DNA from: Malachius bipustulatus
Lineage: Eukaryota; Arthropoda; Insecta; Coleoptera; Melyridae
Assembly (NCBI GenBank): GCA_910589415.1
Contig: OU342639.1
Span: 28,466,268-28,530,267 of the forward strand
Direction: 5' to 3'
DNA: 64,000 bases
Of the stretch, positions 13,255 through 22,816 are shown in pieces. The notes beneath the pieces were generated by a model. That model had not been told where the DNA came from. It did no database searches and saw nothing but the letters and a program-made list of their open reading frames with translations. Made by a program: the position numbers and the translations under genes. The stretch's first letter is position 1. Each line of letters starts with the position of its first letter.

Positions 13255-14609
13255 TCTTGATAAATTTCTGAAATTTTTCATAGTCAGGTCATATTCGCGC
13301 AGTTGTTTACTGAGAAAATTTCATTACATTTCGTTTGAAAACGTGCCTTAAAATGGATTTTTTAATTTCAAAAACAAAAAATTGGGCATAACTCAACAAT
13401 TTTGCCCTTTTTCATATGCACTCCGCCGTCACTGACTAAATTTATTTTTAAAATTTACTTTGAACACCACCTTTATATTCGATAAAAGTCACAGGGGAGT
13501 TTTTAAAATCGAAAATTAAAAATTTTAGTGAAATAAACATCATACCTATAAAAAAATTCCAATAAATCCGTCATTTTTCTTATTTGCTTAAGTACCTCTG
13601 TGATATCGTTGGATTCACGCAGAAGAGGAGAATCCATTCTTGCCAAAAAAAAAAAAATTGGGTTGCTATTAAAAAATATATATGATGACGTCACAGCTCA
13701 AAAATGTGATTTGATAAAAAAATAATTTTTATGTTGATAAATGCCTTTTTTACAAATAAAATTAAAAAACATTATGCGAAACTTTATCATACGCCGTATA
13801 CAGGGTGTTTCAAAACATGTGTCGGAAAAATAAAGGTTTCATTCCTTGGCACGTTCTAAGAGAAAAAGTTCTCATTAATGTGGATCCAGGGTGGATTTCG
13901 AGATACAGGTTGTCAAAAAAATTTAATTTTTTCATTTATGACGATATCTTAGGAACCGTTTGAGATATAAAACTGAACTTTTGTACCAATCATATCATTA
14001 AAAGCACCTAAGTTTTTAAAGACTTATTGATTTTTTTATATAGCAGGGAAACAAGTCATAAAAAAATTATCAAAAACAAGTAATGATGTCATAAAATGAT
14101 GTTTTTCTCGAAAACAGTTCACGTTAAAGCTTTTGACCAAGGGCACCTTTTTTATGTAGGCAATTTAAAATGTACTTTCATAATTGCAATTTTCCCAGTG
14201 TCGTAGAAATTAGGAGCGAAAAAATTTCAAGCAGCTCCAAAATCTCCGTCACTGCATATAGAAAGTTATTTGAGTAGTGATCAAAATGTTAATATTAATG
14301 ATAAGATGTGTACGAAAGTTTAGTTTTATATCTCAAAGGGTTCCGGAGATATCGTCAAAAAACTAAAAAAAATATATTTTCTTGACACCCTACTTATATC
14401 TCGAAAACAGTGGGTTTGCGGATAAAGGAATCACACCTTTAATTTTCCGACAAATATTTTGAACCACCCTGTATCGTGGGCAGGTGAATTTTGGAAAACC
14501 ACTTATTCATGATCTGGGTGTCATGATCGGTGGACATTTGATGAGTTTGGGTGATTTTCGAAAAGTGATGTCCTCCTCGATAGTGTATTTTTTTATTAAA
14601 AAAGCACTA
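13255..14609 (-). mobile_element. Helentron-like element, copy B, interrupted by a MITE
   Basis: Sequence matching copies A and E runs from about 13255 to 13800 and resumes at 14474-14609. It ends at the + strand side with the family hairpin, here decayed (TATTAAAAAAGCACTA). The GCGCAAGAAGG end is not visible, so this copy is truncated on that side. A 671-bp CAGGGTG-ended MITE sits between the two parts, next to the ATCGTGGGCAGG block. Confidence 0.6.
13801..14471. mobile_element. Tc1/mariner-type MITE with long inverted arms, TA-flanked
   Basis: The element begins CAGGGTGTTTCAAAACATG and ends as the inverted form of CAGGGTGGTTCAAAATAT, flanked by TA on both sides (13799-13800 and 14472-14473). 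The arms are similar over at least 170 bases: the blocks around GACGATATCTTAGGAACC and its inverted GACGATATCTCCGGAACC match. There is no open frame. Related but more decayed sequence is seen around 37140-37713 and 51784-52490. Confidence 0.7.
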
Positions 14610-14933
14610 AAAAGACGTAACTACAGGCAATAACAAAAATAAACTTTCTTTAACTGAACAATTTCTGAATGAGTATAACTTAAAAACAATTTCTTTATGT
14701 CTCTGTAATCGCATGAATGAATCAGCGAGTATTTTCATCTTAATCAAAAGATTCATTATCATCTTCCGAGCTGGACTTTTAAATTAAAAATTTTACCAGG
14801 TTAAGTATTTTGCATTCATTACTTTATATCAAGCCCCACCCTTACCTCATGTATTGACAATATTGTAGAAAGACTTCGCAACAATTTTATGCCTGTCTTT
14901 TCAAACAAATTTTGCAAGAAGTGGCACCTTTTA

Positions 14934-15345
14934 TTACGATTCTACAACGCAATACTCATCTTTTAGATTACTTATAAAAAATTTGTATTCATCAAATTTA
15001 AAAAAAAAAAGCCTTTTTGAGATTATAGGTATATTTGTGTGAATCTCATAAATTATTAAAATATTCCGAATCCAAGTTATAGCGTCTGGAACTGCTTCAT
15101 GAATTGCATTATTCATTTTCTCCGAGTCTTCTGTTAAAGTTCTTTCAATTTGTTTGAATTCTTGAGATTGATGAGTTAAAGCTATATCATCAGCATTAAT
15201 TAATTTCCTGATTTAATCATCGGTATATGACTAAGATAGATAGTAAATAAAAGTGGTGAGGTCACAGAACCTTGTGGTAGACCGTTGTTTAAAAATCTGT
15301 ATTTACTGCTTTTTTCAATGATGAATTTTTTTTTAATAGGGAATG
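14934..15345 (-). pseudogene. Reverse transcriptase relic on the minus strand
   Basis: Read on the minus strand from about 15345, the sequence gives FLNNGLPQGSVTSPLLFTIYL. This is motif B (NGLPQGSVLAPLLFNLY in intact relatives). INADDIALTHQSQEFKQIER follows, motif C with ADD retained, and then TLTEDSEKMN. The ORF at 14934-15116 is the tail of this relic. Frameshifts lie between the blocks. It resembles Jockey/CR1-type non-LTR elements and is clearly non-functional. Confidence 0.65.
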
Positions 15346-15879
15346 AGACAACATATTTTAATCAAGTTAATATTCTCTACATCCAGAAAGTTCAGTTTTT
15401 CCTATACAGTTATCATATATGGAACGGATAAATCGAATAACACTGTGCCAGTTTGCAGTTATTGTTGGGAAACCAGAATCAGTATAAGCAGTTATTAAAG
15501 ATGGTACTTTTAATACACCTATCATAGTTTTTTCTATAATTTTATAGCTAACACTTTAGCTAACAAAGTCACGTCATTAATAGTTACTTTAACTAGTTAG
15601 AAAATAAATAGAATCGCTAAATTCATTGCACATTAATTTTCAAGAATGTCTATTTCAAGAAGATCAGTACGGATGTTTATTAGTGTCAAGTTATAAAAAC
15701 AAACTCCATCAGCATACAATGATGATTTTTTATATTTTTTAGAATTTATGACGGCACATAGGTAATGTCTTGGGGAAATTGCAATTTGGTTTCAGATCGA
15801 ATTGAAGTACCTACTGAAGATGCCATACCAGATAATAAGTAGTTAATGAGGTACCGCTTTGGAGGATTCGCCAACTACC

Positions 15880-15965
15880 AACAGCGATGTTGTGTGATCT
15901 CCAGAAGGCTTTGGACTGCGTCTCACATTCACGATACTGCTTGAAAAATTAAATTAGATGGGTAT
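15880..15965 (+). pseudogene. Small reverse transcriptase fragment (motif A)
   Basis: A short stretch translates as LCDLQKALDCVSHSRYCLKN, close to the LCDLSKAFDCVSHxxLLxKL motif A of CR1/Jockey-type reverse transcriptases. Nothing else of the enzyme is visible on either side, so this is an isolated fragment. Confidence 0.55.
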
Positions 15966-16101
15966 ATTATACAGGGTTATTACTTACGAAAATAATACAA
16001 TTTATATTGAAAATATAAATTTTATTAATTTTGAGTAAGTATCTGGAAAGTATCGCCGCTAAATTGAGTGTCGCTCGGTCTGTCGTTGTTCTGTGACTTT
16101 T

Positions 16102-16390
16102 CTAGGAAACACTCTAGAGCCGCCGATTTTCATCTGGGAAAGATGAAATTTGGCTCGATCGAATAGGCGCACGGTCCCGCGATGCCTATTGAAAATGAGC
16201 GGGATCCGTTACCGGGAAGTGTCTTTTTTTCGGAAATTTCGGGTTTTTTCGGGAATCGTCTAGGAAACACTCTAAGTGTCCGAAAGTTGCACCGATCGGG
16301 ATGAAACTCGGTAGGCACGAAGCTCTGGACCCCCGAATACGACCTATTGAAAATGGGCCGGATCCGAGAATTTTAAGGCCCCCTTTCAGG
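16102..16390 (+). repeat. Two-unit GC-rich tandem repeat
   Basis: The words CTAGGAAACACTCTA (16104 and 16260) and CCTATTGAAAATG (16184 and 16343) followed by GCC/GCGGGATCCG recur in the same order about 155-160 bases apart, so this is a diverged tandem duplication. Base composition is clearly GC-richer than the surroundings. It creates overlapping chance frames on both strands (16130-16318 minus, 16301-16534 plus). I do not recognise the source. Confidence 0.5.
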
Positions 16391-16559
16391 GCCGAACTTT
16401 TTTTTGCAACGTCCCGACATAAGGATTTGTTTCTCGGTAACGGTACATCGCGGACAGATTCTGCTAGTACAGTTACTTGGGGAACGAATGGACGTACAAA
16501 CTTTGTAGAGATCGTTTTTCGAAAAAATAATTAGGCGAGCGGTAATCGGCCCTCAAAGA

Positions 16560-17040
16560 ATGGAATATACTCTTTTCGCATGATTTTTCGATTATTTCAA
16601 ATTTTTTTCAAAATTTATTCGACCGATCGAAAAAATAACAAAACAGTGAGATAGAGCCGTTTGTTGCCTACAAAAAAGATACTCATGATTTTTACGTGAA
16701 AAGTCGGCAAAAACGACTTATTCAAAAAAACAAAAAATCTGTCGTTTTTGCTAAAAATAACAAAAAAATTTTTTTTCGAAAATGGTGCATCCTAGCGAAA
16801 AATCAAATCAGACCTTTTTTGAATAGTTTTTTAAATGCTAATTTACTATAGGAAACATTTTCCCGAAAAATTCCCGATTTAAGAGCGGGAATCGTTTCTT
16901 TAAAACCACAACTGATCAAAAAAATGCTACTCTTTAACGCATGCTTTCGATTTTTTTTCGAAAAGTCGACCGATCGAAAAAATAACAAAGCTCTATGATA
17001 GAGACGTTCTTTACCTACAAAAAAGATAGATACAGTTTTT
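16560..17040 (+). repeat. Diverged direct repeats with CGACCGATCGAAAAAATAAC
   Basis: CGACCGATCGAAAAAATAAC, followed by a GATAGAG...TACCTACAAAAAAGATA-like block, occurs at about 16620-16680 and again at about 16967-17028. It looks like a tandem-duplicated non-coding unit of about 345 bases, contiguous with the GC-rich repeat upstream, so both may belong to one unknown element of about 16.0-17.1 kb. Confidence 0.45.
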
Positions 17041-17156
17041 TTCCTTAACCGTTGGAAAAACTGTCAAAATTCGGAAAAACTTCGCCAGGTCATTGAACCG
17101 GTTCAGGCGTGTTTCGAATATATCTCTCTCCATCGACGACATAGTTCAACTTATGC

Positions 17157-17420
17157 AAAAAATTTTTTCTTCAACACATAATTTGAAGTTTTGGCTTCAT
17201 CTTATCTCGATTATGTCAGTACTTTAAACTGAAAATAAAAAAGTTTCTCGCTGCTCGAAAATTAGCTTACACTCTTATTATTTTTATTAATAAATCGATA
17301 AATTAATCCTTTTTTATTTTTTTTGTCTTATTCTTTATGCACGATTGGGAAAATTAGAAGGACAGTCGCGACGAAAATTAATTAACGTAAATGTATGTTG
17401 AAATAAAGTTGAAAAAAATA
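17157..17420 (+). repeat. Internal fragment of the Helentron-like family
   Basis: The run around AACACATAATTTGAAG, then CTCGATTATGTCAGTACTTTAAAC and AATTAGCTTACACT, matches the internal region of copy D (about 31800-32040) in the same orientation and copy C (about 18530-18760) in the opposite one. Neither terminus is present. Confidence 0.5.
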
Positions 17421-17796
17421 TAAAATCAGAGAATCAAGATGGCGGCCAGATTTTGGTATCGTCGTAAAGGTGAAATGTGCAGCAATAACATATCGGTGCA
17501 AGAGGTATTATATATAATATAACCGCCAACTTTGTTTGAACGATTTTAATAAAATGGCGTGCGATTTAGTCGGTTGGAAGCGAACATTTTCAATGGTCGC
17601 GAATTTTCGTAAGTTCACATATTGGTCCTTCAGGAGCGATATAGAAAAAATAGTCACAAAAAAGGAGGTGACAGGCGTTAACTTTGACGGAGAATCTACT
17701 GCTTTCAGGGCCGTACTGATATAGAAAAACTGCAATTGAAAAAAAAACAACTGATGACAAATTTCAACTTTGACTGGGATCTACTGACACTACTTA

Positions 17797-17865
17797 CGGG
17801 CCGAAGGCCCGCCATGGAGGGCCGAAGGCCCGACGCCGCCGGCAGGCCAAGATTTTCGTAAGGAA
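17797..17865 (+). repeat. Cluster of short GC-rich hairpins
   Basis: GGGCCGAAGGCCCG occurs twice, separated by CCATGGA. Each copy is a perfect 5-bp GC stem with a GAA loop. A third hairpin, AAGATTTTCGTAAGGAAAATCTT-like (9-bp stem), follows at about 17851. The GC-rich block is abrupt in AT-rich DNA. It lies just outside the left arm of an inverted repeat flanking Helentron-like copy C. Confidence 0.6.
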
Positions 17866-18286
17866 AATCTTGTTGGTAACTGGATATATTCCTTTGGTGA
17901 TCTGATAAAACAAGAGGTAAGGAGTAAATTAACCCTAACATGCACTATACATAAAACGCAATAAATTCTGAGATATTTCTTTGAAATTTTCACATGATCG
18001 AAATACTTCCGTACATTTTGTATTCCAAACAGAAGAATAGTGTTAGACAAGTATTCCAACGATAAAAAATACAAAAAGTTAAAGTAAACTTTTTGAAAAT
18101 TCCATTTGAAGACATTTAAATCTGTTTTTAAGAAAAAACCCTTCTTGCGCATCAATCGCAGAAATAGTGTATTTTTATGCGATTCAATAATAAATATTTT
18201 CTTCCTATTTTTTTTTTTATAATGAATATAATGAAAAAATAATCCGATTTTTTTGGGGGGAAAAGCGGAAAACCACCTACCTACCA

Positions 18287-18382
18287 AAAAAAAGAATAAC
18301 CCTCTCGTGGTTTCGAACCCGCATCAACAGTTTACTATTTATGCAAGGGTTCGCTTGCCTAACTAACTGAGCTAAAGGTGCC
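18287..18382 (-). ncRNA. tRNA-like Pol III cassette in copy C
   Basis: On the minus strand the unit starts GGCACCTTTAGCTCAG. It contains TAGCTCAGTTAGTTAGG (box A-like, 18358-18374) and GGTTCGAAACC (box B, 18309-18319), and ends at a run of eight T (18287 onward). The 3' acceptor half and a proper T stem are missing, so it is not a functional tRNA; a tRNA-derived SINE head is more likely. The same cassette is in copy D. Whether it is transcribed is unknown. Confidence 0.4.
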
Positions 18383-19300
18383 TTTCAAATTTGTAGCGAT
18401 GATCAAGTAGGTATATGTAGTACGTCAAATACTTACACCTACATATTTTATTTTTTAAACTGGTCGTATCTTTGTTATTAAAAAACCAATTTGAATACTT
18501 TTTTCACCCGCATGTAGGTGATTTAATTGTTGTTGCGTTTGCTTTTCAAATTTTCAGAACCATTCATAATTTAATGTGGAAAAAAATAAAAAAGAAATTG
18601 CGAACCATTTCATTGATTTAATAATTTTATATAAGTGTAAGCTAATTTTGCACAAGCGAAAAACTTTTTTGTTTTTCGTTTAAAGTGCTACATTAATCGA
18701 GGCGAATTGAAGCTAAGACATCAAATTATATGTTAAAGCAAAAAAAATGGAAAATTTCGGTTCAACTTCTTCAAAAATAGACTCATAAACGGTTATAGAA
18801 TTGACACATTTTCACCCTTTTTCCTACCCACGACACTGGCTTATTAATGGAAAATATGCTAATTTTATTGCATTAACTCAAATTTCCAATAATTTTCTTC
18901 AAATCCTGTTAATTTGATTTCAAAGTTTTTTTCCCATCTTGCTCATACAGGGGTTCAAATATTAGCAAATTTTTCAAAAATTAAAATGACCGCCATTTTG
19001 AAACGGCTCGACCGATTTTGCTCAAGTACAATACCAGACCAGTTTTTATAGATATCTTACTCCCACAAAAATTTCAGCCTCCTAGATCCAAAACTGCGAC
19101 CTGAAATTAGATGACAAAAACCGGATACCTGGAATTTTGAAGGGACACCCTGTAGAAGTGATGGGACTTTTGGAAAGTTTTTCAACGAAAATTCAACGTC
19201 ATTCCAAAATTTTACAAGGACTCAAAATTTCGTTCACTAATCTTAAAAGATAAAGCCACAGGAGCGTTTTTAAAATCGAAATTTCGCGATTTTGGAGAAA

Positions 19301-19328
19301 TATATATATAAATATATATATATATATA

Positions 19329-19359
<31 letters not shown>

Positions 19360-19360
19360 C
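19301..19360. repeat. TATA microsatellite in copy C
   Basis: TATATATA interspersed with AAATA units. The run sits at the same internal position as the TATA tracts of copies D, E and F and encodes the Tyr-Ile repeats of spurious open frames. Confidence 0.85.
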
Positions 19361-19679
19361 GTGGGCAGGTGAATTTTGGAAAACCACTTTTTCGTAATCT
19401 GGGGGTCATGATCGGTGGACATTTGATGAGTTTGGGTGATTTTTGGAAAGTGATGTCGTCCTCAATAGTGTATTTTTTTGTTAAAAAATACACTAATATA
19501 AAATCGAAAGTTTCAAAAATCTATTCAGTTTTGTATAGTGCATTAATTATGGGTAATTTACTCTTTTCCTCTTCAGATCACCAATGGAATGTATCCAGTT
19601 ACCAGTAACCCTGTAGAGGTACGCGGGCGCTTAAATTATTTAATAGCTATTTGGTGGGGAGAAGGAGTACGTGTCCATA

Positions 19680-20340
19680 GACCAGGAGTTCGTCTGGAGA
19701 TTCGATAACTTTTTATGGTGCGTCAGTGCCACAAGGTTTAATTATTAAAAGTTTACATCCCTCTTCCATGTTGATATCAATTATTTCGTTGATCACATGA
19801 AGGGAATCAGAACAACGCAATAGGCAGATGACACTACCACAGTTATAACATGTTTTAATGCGAACGAGACAGATTTAAGAGTAAGTGACGTGATGAATAA
19901 AGCAGGTACACAGTAAACAAATTAAAACTATATAAAGAAAGAACATTTTCTTTAACAGAAACTGTTGAAGCATTTGGGGTAGTTTTGGACCGCTCCCTCA
20001 GATGCGTAGGTAGGTACCCTACAAAAAAGAGCTTTGTTCGACCCTATCCCGTCATGTGTTTGTCTTATCTCAGATGAAAAAATGTTTAGATGCAAAACAG
20101 CCAGATAATTCATACTTTGCAGTGATTGGAGGGAGGTATTGAGGAGAGTATCAGAGTTTCTAGAATAAAAAAAGACGTGGTAAGTGATGTTATAGCAGAC
20201 CAAGGCCATAGAGACTCTTGCCGTGATGCGTTCAAAATTTATAAGATATTGACGCTCCCGAGTAGTTATCTTCTGCAAATTAGTGTCTATACATAAGAAC
20301 AATGAGATGGGACGTATGCTCACGTAGCATCTAAAAACAG
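19680..20340 (+). pseudogene. Non-LTR reverse transcriptase relic (motif B to C-terminus)
   Basis: The blocks readable in order are YGASVPQG (motif B, about 19708-19735), then ADDTTTVITCFNANE (motif C, about 19824-19870), AFGVVLDRSLRC (about 19970-20005) and AFKIYKILTLPSSYLLQISV (about 20228-20290). The last is typical of the C-terminal region of CR1/Kiri-like elements (FKxLKILTLPSLYILQ). Frameshifts and stops separate the blocks. The minus-strand open frame 19952-20323 is an antisense shadow. Confidence 0.65.
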
Positions 20341-20455
20341 AATCCCCACGATATCATTAAAAACAACACTCTATGCAATTTATTTTTAAAATAAATTTCC
20401 GGTAATCATTTTTGTCAAAATTGTTAACTCCCGAGACACCCCGGCCATTTCTGCA

Positions 20456-20695
20456 TCAGACCATAGCGGTGGTTGTATCGTTAGCATACATGGTTGTGTC
20501 GTCAGATATATGATCGGGGAGATCATAATTATACCGGATGTCTTTTTGAAAACTCTCTACTCTGAATTTCTCGGTTGGTATTTTGTTTTTGAATAAACCC
20601 TCAGCAGGTCCATTTTTGTTCCTATGGGGACTCCTTATGATACGAACTTGACCTTGACACAATAACCCTCTAGTCCTAGCATCTTTAAAATGCAA
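20456..20695 (-). pseudogene. Reverse transcriptase fragment (decayed YADD)
   Basis: The minus-strand frame ends YDLPDHISDDTTMYANDTTTAMV-like (quoted in part: DLPDHISDDTTMYANDTT). This corresponds to the INDLPxxI...MYADDT segment around catalytic motif C, with the first Asp of ADD changed to Asn. The N-terminal part of the frame is not recognisable. It is oriented opposite to the neighbouring relic at 19680-20340, so it is a separate insertion. Confidence 0.5.
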
Positions 20696-20699
20696 AGAA

Positions 20700-21766
20700 T
20701 CGTCAAATGACCCCTCACATCAAAGGTAATTTGACGTTTTATTTTTTTATTAATTTGTATTAACTGGCATGCTAACTGTTCTTAACTTTGGGTTGAAATT
20801 CATACCTATTAATTGTTGATTACCCAGCTTTATATCCTCCACATAATAGGACTAATTCACTACAAAAAATGTTATTTCTTATGCATCTGCGACTAATAGA
20901 ATCTGTGACAAAGAATTTTGTTTAGCCGAAGCCTCTTTCCTATGAAAGATAATCTTCTTGCAGCAACTCTATTTGGATATATTTCGGTATTTTATACATC
21001 CTTGACATGTTGGATCCGAAATTCTACTATAAAGAAGGTTTGACAACTTTTTCTATAGCAAGAATCACTAATGTGCTATATTTTCCACCTACGGACGATA
21101 CCTTTTCTAGAAACGACCCCAGAAATCTGCCCGTTAACTTAATGAGCCTTTATAATACTGGCTGTAAATGTTTTTACATGTGCTCATTCAAAGTAGGTAC
21201 CTACTTACTCGCACAGTTGTTTCAGTTTCTTCCATCTCGCAGAAATGAAACACAATCTGAAATATTCACAGAAAGGTAGAAAACAAAAAGGTCCAAAATC
21301 CACAAACTTGTACGAGTGTATTTTGGACGTTTCTGTTTCATACCTTCATTCAATTATTATGGATCCGCTTTTGAACAACCCAACTTGCTTGGTAACTATA
21401 TCTCCTAGTTTATTAATTTTCCCCCATCACCATCTTTAATTTATTATAAAAATAATTAGAAAATGTACAGAGAAACAACAACATGATAAAAGCTCATTAA
21501 TCCGTATCACAATTCTAAATTTATAATAAGAGTTTCCAAATAAAGAGAATAAAATAAATGCTTGTCTTGTATGATGAAATACGTATACCTAACCGTAACA
21601 CACAAATCTTGGTCACACAGTGTACAATTTACCGAGTCGTTGATTTGAATAACGAATCTTAGAGTACGCTGCTTATTATAAATAGAATACAGCAGACTGT
21701 TTCTTAAATCAAATTGCTATTCAAGTTTAGATTATCTTGGCTCTTTTAAATATCAATTTCAACTGT
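20700..21766. other. Non-coding stretch
   Basis: I see no recognisable domain. Frames of 90 and 64 codons at 21007-21279 and 21245-21439 have no motif and run through AT-rich sequence. Confidence 0.4.
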
Positions 21767-22050
21767 TCACACCTCATTAAGTTTCAATTTTACAGCTATT
21801 GTCCCATCTGGGTTAGAGCCCCGGGTAGCATGCATCGGAAATCCTAAACAATCCAATACAAAAATCGTATCCTTCTCCGTCTTGCTCTTCGGCGTCTGTT
21901 TGCCCGGTGGACCCTCTTTGTTGCTTCCGTTTGCGCTATACATTCCCCCATCCGAGTCCTGGCCACCCCTGAGCGCCAAGCTGGTCCTGGAAGGCTTCAG
22001 CCACTTTTCGCTGTCGTTCTCTTGTCTGTTTTCAGCTTTTCTACGTTACC
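21767..22050 (-). other. GC-rich open segment, possible exon or element ORF fragment
   Basis: On the minus strand a frame stays open from about 22048 (just after an AG, CTGAAAACAG) down to a stop at 21767-21769. It gives a hydrophilic peptide with SEKWLKPSRTSLALRGGQ, GGMYSANGSNKEGPPGKQ and KSKTEKDTIFVLDCLG. Composition is much richer in G+C than its surroundings, and codon choice looks protein-like up to the KTEKDTIF region. I do not recognise the family. Options are an internal exon of a host gene on the minus strand, or an ORF1-like piece belonging to the retrotransposon relic at 22310-22625 (same strand). No convincing donor site is seen. Confidence 0.3.
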
Positions 22051-22309
22051 CTTCATTGCCTATCGTGTAAACCGATTATATTCCCTTTATACCTAACTAC
22101 ATTTATTGATTCGATATTTCAAATCATATTACCCTTTTTACACAACAATGCATTAAATATTACTTAAGAAAATACCTATTGCCTCAAAACAAATATGACA
22201 AAAAAATAGTGTTGCATCTATTTAGCTATGTAGCCTTAATTCTATGATATCTCCCAACTGTTTTTGTTTGCCTCACTTCAATATTTTTGTCTTGTTGCCA
22301 TGTCAGAGT

Positions 22310-22625
22310 ACGTTTGTGAGATTTCTTTTCAGTCCACGTGGTCTCCCGAATACATGCGATAGTCCCGTCTGTCCGTGTAAGTGGTGGAATCGTGGATCTG
22401 GTGAAGTTCTGGCTGACTGCCTTAGTGACCGACCAAAAAGATTGGCAGGAGAGAAGTTTGTTCTTAATTCTTTGGTTGTGAACTTCCTTGGTTTGATCTA
22501 TTATTTCTTTGGTTCAAGGATGAAATTGCGGTGGTTCATGCCGTCGGGGATCAAAGCCAGTTGTTTGGAGGCGACAGCTTCCTTGCATCTTTTGTTGAAC
22601 CAAGGTTTGTTGTTTGAGGGTTGTT
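22310..22625 (-). pseudogene. Non-LTR retrotransposon linker relic (endonuclease-RT spacer)
   Basis: The minus strand reads KPWFNKRCKEAVASKQLAL (about 22600-22545) and then, after a frame change, KLLSCQSFWSVTKAVSQNFT with TIPPLTRTDGTIACI (about 22445-22345). These match the region between the endonuclease and reverse transcriptase of CR1-type elements (PWFNxxCKxA...FWxxxKxxxxN...IPPL). The 130-codon + strand frame 22244-22636 is an antisense shadow. Confidence 0.6.
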
Positions 22626-22816
22626 TTTTTTTTTAAGGGAATGTAGGCTTCCATGCCTGTTAGGATGACTTAGTTAAGGGAGTAAGCCAAACAATTAGTG
22701 GACAGCTAAGTTCCCTGGTGACAACGTAGTGTTCTTTTAACAACGCAATAGGCGATGCAATGTTACCTGCATTTATTTGCCCTCGAACTACGTTTTGTTT
22801 ATTGAAGTTATTAGTA

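Larger units (their letters stand above)
18135..19495 (-). mobile_element. Helentron-like element, copy C (tRNA-like subfamily)
   Basis: On the minus strand it runs from the hairpin TAGTGTATTTTTTAAC...(19495) to GCGCAAGAAGGGTTTT (18135). The internal AAAAATACACTA complementary to the 5' end lies at about 18165-18177. A TATA microsatellite is at 19301-19360 and a tRNA-like Pol III cassette at 18287-18382. The flanks are A|A on the + strand (GAA before, ATAT after) without duplication. It is the closest relative of copy D, with which it shares the tRNA-like cassette. Confidence 0.7.
17874..19606. repeat. Inverted repeat (foldback) whose interior is occupied by Helentron-like copy C
   Basis: The left arm near 17874-17960 (GGTAACTGGATATATTCC, GGTGATCTGA, TGCACTATACA) is mirrored at about 19535-19606 on the other strand (GGTAACTGGATACATTCC, GGTGATCTGA, TGCACTATACA). 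The arms are diverged with indels. Copy C lies between them, so an older foldback element seems to have received a Helentron-like insertion. Confidence 0.5.

Noticed and set aside
17790..18287. 165-codon minus-strand frame
   Set aside because: Low-complexity Phe/Lys-rich sequence spanning an inverted-repeat arm and the end of Helentron-like copy C.
19199..19493. Tyr-Ile repeat proteins (also at 31142-31352 and 58075-58385)
   Set aside because: They are translations of TATA microsatellites inside Helentron-like copies.
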